Shown here one piece after another: positions 1-10,344 of a DNA stretch of 64,000 nt (within the stretch, counting starts at the first letter, position 1; every line of letters begins with the position of its first letter). Source of the stretch: Heloderma charlesbogerti (lineage: Eukaryota > Chordata > Lepidosauria > Squamata > Helodermatidae); the NCBI GenBank assembly GCA_026122225.1, contig JANEZZ010001857.1, forward strand, positions 1 through 64,000. The letters are read 5' to 3'. The position numbers were made by a program, and so were the translations under genes. Below the pieces are notes generated by a model, which searched no databases, had not been told where the DNA came from, and worked only from the letters and a program-made list of their open reading frames with translations.

Positions 1-121
1 ATAATCATAAACAATAACAATATATCAAGTCTAGAAGTAATAGTGTTGCCGGATAAAATGAATAAATGGAGTGATAAGAGACACAAAGTTGAATTTCTAA
101 AAGAGCTTCTATCCCAAGGGC

Positions 122-400
122 CATAAGAACAGCCCTACTGGATCAGATCCAATAGGTCCAGCTAGTTTATATTGTTATGTGTGTACCCTGCCTTGGGACT
201 GTAAAGTAAAGGGCCGGCTACAAATTCAAATAATACATCAATAAATAGTCCAGCATCCTGCTTCTCAGAGTGGCCAACCAGATGCCTCCAGGAAGTCCAC
301 AAGTAGGGCATAAAGACAGCAGCCCCCTCCACTCCCGTTGTTTGCCCACCTGGTGTTCACAGACAGACTGCCTCTGAACATGGAGGTTCTATTCTGAGCC
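122..400 (+). repeat. Dispersed repeat R1 (GGATCAG family), interrupted by a LINE-like tail
   Basis: The stretch carries the phrases CTACTGGATCAG, AGTCCAGCATCCTG and GTGGCCAACCAGATGCC, which recur at 1495, 1850, 19197, 31143 and (reversed) 47145. From about 166 to 248 the repeat is interrupted by a segment ending in CATCAATAAA that resembles a LINE 3' tail. R1 is an abundant squamate family whose class I cannot assign. Confidence 0.6.
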
Positions 401-690
401 AAATTGCAGAAGGAAAAAAAAGAAAAATCCAAACAACAAACAGCGACCTTCTCCTCCTCCTATTCTGTGACTGCTAAGTTTTCTCAGGGGTCGTTGGTGA
501 GGGTCTTTGTCAAAGTAAACAACGTCTACTGGATCACCCCTGTCCATATGTTTATTGACACTCTCAAAGAACTCTAAAAGGCTAGTCAGACAGGAATTAC
601 CTTTCCAGAAGCCATGTTGATTCTTTCTTCAGCAAGTCTTGTCCTTCTATATGCTTACTAATTTTTATCTTTAATAATGCTGTATTAATA
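401..690. other. No recognisable gene (putative SLC27A3 intron 1)
   Basis: There is no long frame, splice-flanked conserved peptide or RNA gene here. If the SLC27A3 call is right, everything left of 4391 is intronic or downstream for that gene. Confidence 0.5.
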
Positions 691-707
691 ACGTGTTTTG
701 AGTTAAT

Positions 708-844
708 AATGGTGCAATCCTCTGCATGTTTAGACAGAAAATCCTACACTTTCCAGTATCCCTCCAGGCAGATATGTTGGACTGAAGCATGCTGGGAATT
801 GTAGGACAATTTCTCTGTCTAAACATGCATAGGATTTGCACCGT
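708..844. mobile_element. Fold-back MITE, diverged copy
   Basis: The ends are imperfect inverted repeats: GGTGCAATCC and GCATGTTTAGACAGA at the left, and TCTGTCTAAACATGCATAGG followed by TTTGCACC at the right. The middle carries CATGCTGGGAATTGTAGGAC. It matches the cleaner copy at 46835-46949, so the two define one non-autonomous fold-back family. Transposase superfamily is unknown. Confidence 0.65.
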
Positions 845-849
845 GTTTT

Positions 850-1490
850 CAGTTAATATGTGGCTGAGTTTTTCTTGATGGGCTAAGAGCAAGAAAGGAC
901 AATCCACGGTGACCTCCCCAAGGCCAGGTCCCACTTTGACCTTCCTGACTGGTCAGGCATAGCCTCAAGTTGCGGCCATTTGTCCTGCATGGGAGAGATC
1001 TGTTGGCCTCCATCTCAGCCACTGGCCCAATGGTTATGACCCAGTTTGATCTCTGTCATCAACTCACCCACAAATTCAGTCAACTCATCACACACGGGAG
1101 ATGCATTAATTACCACAACGCTTTCCAGCTTGTTGGGATTTGGGGGGCCGTGCTTCAGGTTGGGGGCATTAATTAGTAGGGGAAAGCAGCCACGTCAAAT
1201 GGAGGGACACAGGTTAGGAAACCATCGACAGTCCGTGACGCTGCAGGACTAACGTGCAGGGACAACGTTTTGGCTCCAACAACGGAGGGAGTGTTTCTCT
1301 TTGTCCTCCAGAGTGTCGTTTCAGAGCCGATTCGCACTCTGGATTTTTAATTCGGGCCCAAAAAGCACCAGAGGTTAAAATAGCAATGTAGTGATGTGTT
1401 TACACAGCCAGGTTGTGCTATGCAGAAGTGGTGGATTGTGAATGGACCAGGTTCCCTTCCTGGTGTTTAATGCAGAAAATCTGACATTAG
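850..1490. other. No recognisable feature
   Basis: Only short frames occur and none resembles a protein I know. The G+C is mixed and no repeat family was recognised. Confidence 0.5.
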
Positions 1491-1494
1491 AATG

Positions 1495-1550
1495 CAAGGA
1501 GAGCCCTACTGGATCAGAACCAAAGGGTCCATCTGGACCAAGGGTGTTGA
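1495..1550 (+). repeat. R1 repeat fragment
   Basis: It contains AGAGCCCTACTGGATCAGA followed by CCAAAGGGTCCATCTGG, the 5' phrase of the R1 family. Confidence 0.5.
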
Positions 1551-1764
1551 ATCTCAGCCCTGCGGGTCAAATGACGCCTGCCTGGGGTCCCAATTTGGCC
1601 CTCTGGGATTCACCAAATGGCCCCACCCCCTTTGCCCCCCAAACCACCAATCATTTGGTGGTTAAAGTGGAAATGCCTCTGCTGAGACTTAGCTGCTGGC
1701 AGTACAAGAGCTTTAAGCCATAATATAATTTGGGGCCACCCCTTTTTCCTTACGCCCGCTCACC

Positions 1765-2040
1765 CCTGGAATGCGGCCCTCAAAAGGTTCTCTGAAATGG
1801 AGTTCGGCCCTCGAGGTGAAAGAGGTTCCCCTTTCCTGACCTGCACCAACATCGTTGTTCACACAGTGGCCAACCAGATGCTTGTTGGAAGTCCCCAAAT
1901 AGCACATGAAGTCAAGATCCCTCCCCTGTTGTTCCCCCCCCCCCGTGACATCTCTTATCCAGAAGTATACTGCCCCAGAACCTGGAGGGTCTATTTCACA
2001 AGCATGGCTAACTATCCCAGTGGCTAGGATAACCGTTATT
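1765..2040 (+). repeat. R2 fragment followed by R1 fragment
   Basis: The first part has TCTGAAATGGAGTTCGGCCC, related to the family with GAGGGCCAAATTCCATTTC seen clearly at 17655. From about 1855 the R1 phrases CACAGTGGCCAACCAGATG and GGAAGTCCCCAAATAGCA appear. Both are interspersed repeats with no coding content. Confidence 0.45.
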
Positions 2041-2044
2041 AATC

Positions 2045-3130
2045 ATCATTTTCCTTTAACAGGTGACATAGAAGATAATAGGTCCAATATTAACATGCAC
2101 ACTAAAAAAAATAGAGAAGCATTTTGCATGATGATTCTGTAATATCCCCCTTAATAATTCTTTGTTTGTTTTTTAATCTAGTTCTTATTAAAAGCTCATT
2201 CTTTAATTCGATCATTTTACCGTAGCTGGGAGATGTGAGTTCTATCACATAACCCAGAGCCCAGTCAGAAGTCTGGGGAAGCAGAGGAAGCGATAAAATT
2301 TTCCTTCTGGATGGGCAGGATGTAACCAAATCTGTTACACTGTATCCCTGAGCTTTACAGGGGAAAGGGCAAGATCGTGCCTTTTAATAGCAAACGGGTG
2401 GTGGGGTGCTGATGGCTTTGTAGCCAAAATGAGGCCACTGAGAAACAAGAATGAGGTATCAGAAGTTTTGGGGGAACTCAAAGGATTGTCTAAGTACCAA
2501 ATAAAAAACAAAAAACACACCAAGGGGGCAACACTCCCCTCCCCACACACACACACCAAAAAACTTGAGCATCCTTGAGCATGAGTGTTGTTTGGAAAAG
2601 AAAAGTAAGGAAGAGGGGGAGTATATGCCCTACTGCAAGGGAAAGGCTAGCTCAAACTCTGAACAGAAGCACTTCTGTTAGGAGTAAGGTTACGCTGTAA
2701 TATTTTGCTGCAGTCCCCACTTGTGACAATCTAATAGTGCCACGTTTGTTCAGAAGCCACTTATGTCTAATTCAGTGCGGCTTACTCCCTAGACGGCAGC
2801 CAAATCTAATTTGTCCCTCCCCCTGGTACCCTATTCTTTGATGGGTTATTCTCTCATACCGGGGAACCCTTCTGTGTTGCGAGAGAAGGAGCAGCTAGCA
2901 AAACAATTCAACAAGGAAGGATTCCTATGAGCTCACATCCAAAGATGCTGCTGCCATGTCTGCATATCACAGACCTGGCCTCACTTCCCTCTTATCAGCA
3001 TCCAATAGGGGCTAATAAACGTCTTTGTCTTTACGACTCCGTCTCTACGTTGTTTGCGCTGCAACAGAACTAACACAACTGGCCCTCCGGAATAGGCAGT
3101 TCTACCACCTCTGCACACGGGAGCAAGTTT
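2045..3130. other. No recognisable feature
   Basis: This is an AT-balanced, non-repetitive stretch. The short frames on either strand are unsupported. A short (CA) tract lies near 2545. Confidence 0.5.
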
Positions 3131-3171
3131 TTTCGTCACATCCTTGTATGGTTAGAATGTTCTGACACTCT

Positions 3172-3730
3172 CAGTGCAGAAGAATTATCCGCCATCCAAG
3201 GTGGCTTCCTGTCACATCTCTGCATGAGTCCCTGCTCTGGGTTTGTCTCCTTGCCATCAGCCTCTTCTGGGGCAAGTAATTCTGGTGCATCTTCTTAGAA
3301 CTGGAACCTTTCAACCATTCCCAGTGCAGAGACACTACAGAATTATCTGCCTTTGGGAGAGTCCACTATTATTATTATTATTATTATTATCATCATCATC
3401 ATCTATCCATAGCATCTCTGCATAAGGTTTTGTTCTGGGCTCACCTCCTCCAATCAGTCTTCAACAGGGGGAAGGGGAGTCATGCTGCTGTATCTCTGTA
3501 CGATTCAAATAGTCTAGCCTTATCAGTGCTACCAATACAAAGGATAAATGTCCACTCTGCAAGGAGGCTGCCCATCACCTCTCTGCATGGGATGCTGCTC
3601 TGGGCTCATCTCCTTCCAATCAAATTCTGCTCTGGGGTGCATAATTCTCCTTCGGGTGGGACCGCAGCACCCAATAATTCCTAACGGAGAACAATTTGGC
3701 ATGCTCTCCAAAGAGACTGCCCGTCGCACC
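3172..3730 (+). repeat. Degenerate tandem repeat, about three units of 165-200 bp
   Basis: The phrase CATCTCTGCAT... followed by TGCTCTGGG or TGTTCTGGG and CTCCTCC or TCTCCTT recurs near 3213, 3411 and 3576. Each unit also has a CAGTGC/CTACA and AATTATC-type segment. An (ATT)n(ATC)n microsatellite interrupts it at 3365-3402. Units are strongly diverged. Confidence 0.55.
3365..3402 (+). repeat. (ATT)n(ATC)n microsatellite
   Basis: Nine or so ATT units run directly into ATC units, with no other content. Confidence 0.9.
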
Positions 3731-3774
3731 TCTGGCAAAGGTAGCAGCTAGAGGCCAGATGGCCACCTCAGATG

Positions 3775-3865
3775 CTACAGTAGGGGGATTTCCTGCACTG
3801 GAGGCAGGGGGAGGTTTGGACTAGAAGACCTTTGAGGTCCCTTCCACAGACTATGATCCTATTCT
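3775..3865 (+). mobile_element. CR1 LINE 3' end fragment
   Basis: The text GGTTTGGACTAGAAGACCTT then GAGGTCCCTTCCA is the classic CR1 3'-terminal motif (GACTAGATGACCTTTGAGGTCCCTTCCAACTC type). It is a 5'-truncated copy without coding capacity. Confidence 0.7.
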
Positions 3866-3949
3866 GGGCAGTCCTCCTTCCCATCTAGAGGCAAACCCAT
3901 ATCAAACAAAATGCTGAGGGTGGCCTTATCTGAGAGCGGGTAGTGTGGC

Positions 3950-4013
3950 CACCTTGAACACCATTTTCTTGGTGGAAAAGCGGGGTACAAATCAAGCAAG
4001 CAAGCAAACAAAT
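3950..4013 (+). mobile_element. LINE 3' tail (CR1/L2-like)
   Basis: The pattern CCTTGAACACC...GGTGGAAAAGCGGGGTAC followed by (CAAG)n/(CAAA)n is a typical CR1/L2-like 3' UTR end with a short-repeat tail. Confidence 0.5.
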
Positions 4014-4027
4014 AACAGGCGTATTAC

Positions 4028-4346
4028 ACCAGCCTTCTCCAAGCTGGTGCGCCCTCCCGATGTTTCAGATGTCATTTCCCATCAGCCCCAAATTGGGGAT
4101 GATGGGAGCTACAGTCCAAAACACCTGAAGGCTGAACTAGCCATACAGATACACACTAAGTTCTCCCACCCAGCCATCAGCCCCAGTCCGTCAACAGTCA
4201 GGGCTGCTGGGGACTGTAGTCCAACTCACCTGAAGGCTGCATTAGGCAACCCCCCACACAAGTTCCCCCATTCCACCACCAGCCTTGGTCGGTCAATAGT
4301 CGGGGTGATGGGAACTGTAGTCCAAATCACCCGAAGGCTGGGTGAC
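4028..4346. mobile_element. Three adjacent R3 fold-back-type elements beside the SLC27A3 CpG island
   Basis: Three successive related units occupy about 4028-4142, 4165-4255 and 4265-4346. Each carries CATCAGCCCC-like and GGGANCTNTAGTCCAA-like halves and ends in CACCTGAAGGCT or CACCCGAAGGCT. R3 is the squamate family with TTTGGACTACAACTCCCATC and its inverse. The last unit stops about 45 bp from the SLC27A3 exon-1 donor. Confidence 0.6.
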
Positions 4347-5120
4347 GCCGCGCGCGCCGACTTCCACCCCCCCGGGCCGGGGAGACTCACCGTCGGCCAC
4401 CAGGACCGCGCGGGCCCCGCAAGCGCGCAGGCAATGGAGGAGCGCCCCTCGGCGGAGCGCGGTGCCCAGGAGCGCCGGCACGGCGCCGAGCTTGGCGAGG
4501 CCGATCCAGGCCCAGATGAAGGCGGGCTCGTTGCCCACCAAGAGCGCCACCGTCTGGCCGGGCAGGAGCGGGGGCTGGTCGCCGGGCAGCCGCAGCAGCG
4601 CGTTGGCGACGCGGTTGCTCTCGCGCTCCGCCTGGCCGTAGGTGAAGCTGCGCTCCTCGTAGCGCACGAAGACCTTCCCCCGCCGGGACCGCGCCAGGCG
4701 GCCGAAGCGCTGCGCCAAGCTGCGCGCGTCCCCTCGCAGGAGCCGGCCGGCGCAGCGCCAGGCGCGCGCCACGAAGGCCACGTCGGCCCACGCGTGGCGC
4801 CCCAGCAGCAGCCGCCCCAGCAGCAGCCCCAGCAGGGCGCTCCAGAGCACCCCGGCTGCCCACATCGCGGCGCGCCGGGCGGACGAGCGGGCGGCGGCAC
4901 CGGCAGCGCCCGAGCAACTCGGGCGGCGGCGCGGGCGGCGGAGGGCGGCCCGGCTGAAGAGGCTGCCGCCAGCCAGCCCCGCCCCTGCGAGGACGACGAG
5001 GAGCGGGGGGGCCCTCGGCCCCGCACCGTGCGCCCTCGGCGGCAGGAGGTGGAAACAGCCGGGGAAGCGACGAACAAGGGCGGGCTGGGAAGCGCCGGGC
5101 GCGTTTTCCAAAGCTTTGGA
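4335..5120. promoter_or_regulatory. CpG island over SLC27A3 exon 1
   Basis: The region is extremely G+C-rich, with many unmutated CpGs (GCGCGC, CGGCG and GGCGGCG clusters), sharply bounded by ordinary DNA. It covers the first coding exon and about 250 bp upstream. This implies a CpG-island promoter firing leftward (minus strand). No TATA box is evident. The exact start site cannot be read from sequence alone. Confidence 0.75.
4391..4865 (-). CDS. SLC27A3: Solute carrier family 27 member 3 (fatty-acid transport protein 3), first coding exon
   Basis: This exon encodes 158 complete codons plus one base, ending at a GTGAGT donor. SLC27 proteins are membrane-associated acyl-CoA synthetases that activate long and very long chain fatty acids with ATP and CoA; FATP3 acts mainly as a synthetase. 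Visible features: ATG at 4865, a hydrophobic N-terminal segment (about residues 5-20, LLGLLLGRLLLG), the family motif AERESNR about residue 80, and near the end GLAKLGAVPALLGTALRRG and LLHCLRACGARAVLVAD. The last two match FATP3 better than other SLC27 members, as I recall them. The AMP-binding exons are outside the window. The frame stays open upstream to another ATG at 5129, so an 88-residue basic N-terminal extension is possible. Its position downstream of INTS3 on the same strand matches human gene order. A paralogue (SLC27A1 or A4) is less likely. Confidence 0.82.
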
Positions 5121-5420
5121 GGCGCACATAGCGGGTAGTATCCGATGCTAGCCCTACTTGGAGTAGAGCCACTGAAATGAGGGGCACCTCTGTTAGCCCT
5201 GGCGAAGATCCATTTCTTTCAAAGGGTCTGCTCTACGTAGGACTAACACTGGATACTAAGCAGCGGATCCGTGGCCGGAGTTTCAGAAACACCCTTCTCC
5301 ATAATTCTTTATTCTTCCAACAACGACGTATTGGGGATGATAGAAAAGCACTTTCCCAGACTGTTTTTTTTGGGGGGGGGGGCGGAAGGGCTGGGAGAAT
5401 ACAACTCCCGTGATCCATGT

Positions 5421-5634
5421 TCATTTATTTATTTGTCACATTTGTATCCTGCCTTTTCCTCCAAGGAGCCCAAGGCGGCGTAGGTGGCCTTCCTCCTCTC
5501 TATTTTATCTTCGCAACAGTCCTGTGAGGTAGGTTAGTGAGAGTCAGTGCCCAATATTGCCCAGTGAGCCTCATAGCTGTGTGGGGAGTGCAACCCAGCC
5601 CTCTCCAGTCCGAAACTCTAACCACTACAGCAGC
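5421..5634 (-). mobile_element. tRNA-derived SINE (squamate type), minus orientation
   Basis: Read on the minus strand, a tRNA-like head (AGTGGTTAGAGT) is followed by a CCCAGTGAG/GGCAATATTGGGC body, TAACCTACCTCACAGG-like text, GGCTCCTTGGAGGAAAAGGC and an (AAAT)n tail. Sister copies are at 10822-11069 and 42198-42438. This is probably a squamate tRNA-SINE; exact family name not assigned. Confidence 0.7.
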
Positions 5635-5700
5635 GGTTCTTACTGCTGGGAGGTGTAGCCCAAAACATCTGGAGGGCACCAGGTTGGGGAAGGTGGGCAT
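5635..5700 (+). mobile_element. R3 half-element
   Basis: It contains GGGAGGTGTAGCCCAAAACA then CTGGAGGGCACCAGGTTGGG, the right half of the R3 fold-back family. Confidence 0.55.
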
Positions 5701-6009
5701 TGCGCTTGTTCCCCCGACCCCTAATTTTGCCGAATTCACCAGCCCGAGAAATGCCAACAGCCGCTGAATTACCTATCGCTCTTTATAAGGCGCTTTGCTG
5801 CAAAGCTACAATAAACAAAGCTGTGACACTGGTAAGTTTGGATGGCTCTGAGGCGGAAGGGGCTTCGCCTGGAGTCAGGTTGTGGAGATGGATAGATTTC
5901 CTAACAGCTCTTCTTAGCCATGAACGCTAAGAGAACCTCTGTGGCAACAGATCTTTGGTCTCATCCAGCAGGACTCTTCTTATATTCTTAATACTACTTG
6001 CCATTTTTG

Positions 6010-6110
6010 GATCTTGTGACCCTCTGGATGTTTTGGCCTCACCATCAGCTATGCTGGCTGGTGCTGATGGGAGTTATAGGCCAAAACATCTGGAGGGCCA
6101 CAAGTTGCCC
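6010..6110. mobile_element. R3 fold-back element
   Basis: The left half CCCTCTGGATGTTTTGGCC and the right half GGCCAAAACATCTGGAGGG are exact inverted repeats. They flank CCATCAGCTATGCTGGCTGG. No coding capacity. Confidence 0.7.
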
Positions 6111-6179
6111 CCCCCAAGCATTATGCAAAGTGCTTGTGTATGTAATTTCAGTTAGCCTTACACCCACCCTGTGAAGCCA

Positions 6180-6289
6180 GGGTGGGCAGAAGGTAGATCT
6201 CTCTAGCTGTTTTGGCCTTCAGTTCCCAGAAGCCCCTGCCAGCATGACCAAGTCCAAAACATCCAGAGATCTACCTTCTGCCCACCCCT
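6180..6289. mobile_element. R3-related fold-back element with about 35-bp terminal inverted repeats
   Basis: GGTGGGCAGAAGGTAGATCT at the left is inverted as AGATCTACCTTCTGCCCACC at the right. The inner text GTTTTGGCCTTCAGTTCCCA and AGTCCAAAACATC matches R3. A hairpin-forming MITE is the simplest reading. Confidence 0.7.
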
Positions 6290-6548
6290 GCTGTAAGGCA
6301 GGCTGCTGGTGGTGGTTATTTGTGCAGATAGGGGAGTAAGGCTGCAAGAGGAGAATGGTTGCCACATGCAGAAAAATTCTACGCTGGGTTCTGGTGGAAA
6401 GAAGCTCCGAATTCCCCAAAATGCATACAGCCAGCAATCCTGGCTACAGAAGCTGTTAAGAGGCAATTTGTTTTAACAAAGAGGGGAATGAGAGAGAGAG
6501 ATCTTTAGGGCATTACACAAGTCTATACTGGTTTGTTCAGCCTGCTTC

Positions 6549-6720
6549 AGGAACAAAGGAAGCTGTCTTATACTACGTTAGACCCTTGGTTCATGTAGCT
6601 CAGTGTGGTTGCGCCGACTAGTGCTGCCTCTCCGCGGTTCTAGACAGGCCTTTCCCAGTCCTTCCAGGAGATACTGGGGATTGAATCAGGGACCTTCCGC
6701 ATGCAAAGAATGGGCTGGAC
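6549..6720 (-). mobile_element. tRNA-derived SINE R4, minus orientation
   Basis: GGAAGCTGTCTTATACTACG, TTAGACCCTTGGTTCATGTA, GGGGATTGAATCAGGGACCT and TTCCGCATGCAAAG occur in order. Read in reverse, CTTTGCATGC...GGTCCCTGATTCAATCCCC resembles a tRNA box-B region. A second partial copy follows at 6796-6885. Related copies are at 32300 and 45521. Confidence 0.6.
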
Positions 6721-6795
6721 TTGTGGCTGGCCCTTTCTGCTAATAATAAAGTAAGATTCAAGTCCTCATGGTTCTGGATAAGGGCTAATATAAAT

Positions 6796-6885
6796 AGGAA
6801 GCTGTCTTATACCGAGTCAGACCACAGATCCATCTTAGCTCAGTACTGTCTCCATCAGGAGTGTCGGACCTCTTTCAGACCGAGG
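6796..6885 (-). mobile_element. R4 SINE fragment
   Basis: GGAAGCTGTCTTATACCGAG followed by TCAGACCACAGATCCATCTT repeats the start of the neighbouring R4 copy. Confidence 0.55.
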
Positions 6886-6889
6886 GCGG

Positions 6890-7915
6890 TGGCCATCTGA
6901 GATAGCCCAGAGTGCAATTCAACATCTGGGATGGGCTAACTGGTGATGAAGCAGAATATATACACGAATATCTGATAGTATAATTTTACCTGTGCTGACC
7001 AAAAACACATTAAAACAATAGGGGACGGTACAATATTATGGTGCTGTAATGATCTATAATACGAGAAGTACAAGTAAAACCAAACGCGTTTCGACACGAA
7101 GTCTTTGTCAGTGGTCTAGTCCATGAATAACGGTCGAGTTTGTAAAAGGTATATCAGGGAGTAAGAAAGCTTTTAATATGGGTTTTGAGTCTGCCCAGAG
7201 AAAACTATGCCAGGAGATATTCCTGTATATATTCTTTACCATCACCAGTTAGCTCATTCCAGTTGTTGTATTGTCATATTGTTCAGGGTTGGGACACATG
7301 TCCTCTTTTGTTTGGTGCCAAATTTGGCTCCGCCCGTCGCTGGAATACATTCCCCCAAGAGCTTCTCCAAAATGGAATTCATCGCCTGGGCTGAAAGAGG
7401 TTCTGCACTAATGCCTTAAAAGTTACCCCCCCGCCGCCCCTACTTCGTAAGGAAGCAAAAAGCAGACCTCACACACCTGGGAGCAGGGACTTTTCAGAAC
7501 AGCCTGTGAGTCACTCCCAAGCAGAGTTGGGAGTTGGTGTCTTGGAGTTTTGGGAATCGAGCCTTCTAGGATATACCCAGTGCACAGATGGAAACGGAGG
7601 CCTCGGCTATCTTTTTGGTTATGCACCACAGCAGGGATACTGCAAGGCAAACAAAGATGATCAGGGTGGGTTGTTTTATGCAAAAGTCCTGGGTGCAGAA
7701 GCAGAGGAAAGGGAATAGAGCAGCAGGCAAACTCATTGAAGGGCCAAAGTCCCCACCATTCAATGGAGCCATCCTCCACCTTGGCGTCCACAACATATTT
7801 TTTGCGGGGGGGGGGGGAATGATCTCAAACCTATTGCATTTGAAGGCATTTTGCACAGTAGCAGCAGGAAATCGTAACATCGCTTAACATCGAGAAAGTG
7901 ACTCACACGCGTGCT
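6890..7915. other. No gene; faint repeat traces
   Basis: The stretch around 7080-7115 (AAACGCGTTTCGACACGAAG) resembles a known kind of dispersed repeat but could not be classified. A G-homopolymer lies at 7807-7818. Short frames here are unsupported. Confidence 0.4.
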
Positions 7916-7917
7916 AT

Positions 7918-7990
7918 CTTGTCATATCTTACATTCTTACAGAATTGTAAGGCGGGCTAGTACTATTATCCCCATTGCGTGACAGCAGGG
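7918..7990 (-). mobile_element. MIR-like CORE-SINE relic
   Basis: On the minus strand, CAATGGGGATAATAGTACTA followed by GCCC...CTTACAATTC is reminiscent of the MIR core and tail. It is short and diverged. Confidence 0.35.
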
Positions 7991-8261
7991 AGGAGAAGCG
8001 GAGAGAGAGCGGCAGAGGCGAGATTCAAAGGTGGGGTGGGGCGCCTCTCCTCCCTCGTAGCAGCTCAGTCTTTCAAGCACTTCTCTGGCTCAGCTTCTCG
8101 GGAATCCTTGATAAAGAATGCCTTTTAAAGAGGGTAGAGGGGCTATAACTTGGTATTAGAGCAGAGAGGCCCTGCCTGCATTAAGATCATGGGTTCAATC
8201 TGTGGGATCTTCAATTCCAATGCCAAAGCAGTGGCAGGGAAACACGTGGCCCTCTCTAGAT

Positions 8262-8422
8262 CACCCGTCCCCAACCTGGAACCCTCCGGAGGTGCTGGCT
8301 GGGGACAGCTGCTCTACATGTTGTTGGATTCCAAGTCCCATCTGCTCCAGCCGGCATGACCTATGATTAGAGATGATTGGAGCCATAGTCCAATATCACC
8401 CCATTGGTTCCCCACCTCTGCC
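8262..8422. mobile_element. R3 fold-back element, diverged
   Basis: CCCCAACCTGGAACCCTCCG near the start and GGTTCCCCACC at the end are inverted counterparts. The middle contains GTTGGATTCCAAGTCCCATC and AGCCATAGTCCAATATC. Confidence 0.55.
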
Positions 8423-8424
8423 CT

Positions 8425-9000
8425 AAAGATGGTTACAGACTACAGGCTTAGATAGACCAGTGGTCTGACTCACCAGGGGGCACTTTTGTAAGCATGGGAG
8501 ATAACTTGCAATTTAATCCAGGGGACAAACTAGACCAGAGGGCACTCACTTGATTTAAAAAGCCCTGCAGGCATCTTTGAAAGTAAACAACTCCTGCACC
8601 AGTATCTTGCGTGGGGGGCTTTAACCCTCCCCCCTCCCACTGCGGTCCTGATTTGAATCCAGGCCCTCCACACCCACTATCTGCATTGAAAGAACAGCTC
8701 CCTTATGCACCAATGGAAGCTTTTCGTCCAAAACAAATCACTGAATTGGGAAGTGGAAGCAGCAGACCTGATCAGGACTGCAGCAGGGTGCTGGTCATTG
8801 ACGGTAACAATAAATGATTGATGATGACTGCAGCAGGGGTTAAAGCCCCCTAACCTTGCTCATCAGGTCCCAATCCAGATCAGTCATCTTGCACTTGCTA
8901 TTTACTTTTCTAAAAGGCCTTCACACAATCGCTAATTGTTTAGCCCTCAGTCGTAGTCAGGGGCAAGAGAATTCAACCTTTTTCATTTATTCAGGCAGGC
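8425..9000. other. No recognisable feature
   Basis: No conserved reading frame or identified repeat was found. A short ATTGATGATGA tract lies near 8818. Confidence 0.45.
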
Positions 9001-9034
9001 CTTTGGCATATGAACCGGTCTGTTGCTGGAGGGG

Positions 9035-9208
9035 TTTTTAATTGGGCAATGCTGCTTATTGCTTTTACTGCTGCGTTTTTAATTGAGTTTTTAATGTATT
9101 TGTTTTTATGTTGTTTTAACTAAGATTTTGTCCCTAATCCAGATTGTATTGTTAGCTGCCTTGAATGCCATTCTTTGGCAGAAAGGCAGGATATCAATTA
9201 AATAAATA
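9035..9208 (+). mobile_element. LINE 3' UTR/tail (CR1-like)
   Basis: T-rich 3' UTR text leads to TTGTTAGCTGCCTTGAATGC, GGCAGAAAGGCAGGATATCA and an ATTAAATAAATA tail. This is the common CR1-type 3' end. Confidence 0.55.
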
Positions 9209-9209
9209 C

Positions 9210-10340
9210 ATCATAAGAATCCCACCAGAACCAAAACCTTCCCCCCCACACACACACAACTATGCTGAGAATGTCAGTTCTCAGAGTTGTCAATTAAAGC
9301 TGTTGGTGGAGGTTTTAATCAACAGGGGTTTTGCGTTGATTAATCTATTGCTGCAGACTCCACGCCCCTAATCGTGCAGTTTCTCCTGCAAAATGTCTCA
9401 GCTTCCCAGCCCTGCGGCCTGGCTCCTGTTCGTGTTCCAGCAACCCAAACCATCCCTAACCTTTCCCCTACTTCGCCTCCCTTGGTTCTCAGTCTTCCGC
9501 CCCTGGCCAGCTCTTTCTATTACTATGAACTGCAGATGTCTAGGAAGGGAAGCAGGAGCGGCAGCAAGAAATCTCCCATTTTTTCCAGTTTTCTTTGCCT
9601 GCTCTGTTAGGTGGCTCCGGAACATTCCTCCCTCGGGGGCGGGGGGGCGGAAAAGTTTGCCAGGACTGTGCGCGACGCACACAGGCACAAATGGATCGGG
9701 TACAAGCTGGTGCTTGTTCAGAGATCAAAAACCTGAAGAGTGTCTCCCGCCAACTCTTCCTTTGACTGCAAAGTCTGAACTTCAGAACAACAACAAAAAC
9801 CCTTCTAGGTGCAGAAGCTGGGTAAGGGGAGGCAGGGATGATCCTGGGGGAAGAGTCCTTTCTAGGACTTGGGCCATGACTTGGACCTGCTTCTCTGCTC
9901 TGAGGAGATACCTCAGTGTCACGCCCCAGTCCTGGAAAGTACAGAGCACTGGAGGAGCTCATCTGAGCATGTGCAAAGTGAAGATAAAGAGAGAGAACCT
10001 GGCCAGATCAGACCAAGGATCCATCCACACCAGCACCCCAATGCCCATAGCGGCCAATCGGGTTTGCCTCTGGGCAGGGCTGGGCTTCCTGAAGCAAAGA
10101 ACAAAATAGCGCCTCCTCCTGTTCCATGTACAAAAGCCGACTGGACCGGCAGAGGAATCCGTCTTCAGTAGCGATGACGGAACAGAATCCTCTACTGAAC
10201 CCAAAGGCAGCAGGCTAGCTTAGGGGGTGCAGAGCAGGCCACCTGGCACACGGGTCTTTCTGCCGACACTTTGCTACCGCCTCCCAGCATCTGCTTCCCG
10301 AGGAGACTACTACACTCTGGCTAATGGTAGAGCTGGCCCT
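9210..10340. other. No gene recognised
   Basis: A 238-codon plus-strand frame starts at 9393 but has no recognisable domain, no compelling codon bias and competing frames on both strands. I treat it as chance. Otherwise non-repetitive intergenic DNA. Confidence 0.4.
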
Positions 10341-10344
10341 TCCC

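Noticed and set aside
1..4390. Search for further SLC27A3 exons on the minus strand
   Set aside because: I looked for the AMP-binding signature and adjacent conserved peptides and found none, so intron 1 appears to exceed the visible 4.4 kb.
3945..5138. 397-codon plus-strand frame across the G+C-rich block
   Set aside because: It is the antisense shadow of SLC27A3 exon 1 and its CpG island; composition is dominated by Gly/Ala/Arg/Pro and no domain is visible.
9393..10109. 238-codon plus-strand frame
   Set aside because: No recognisable motif, overlapping open frames on both strands and no splice or start context support it.
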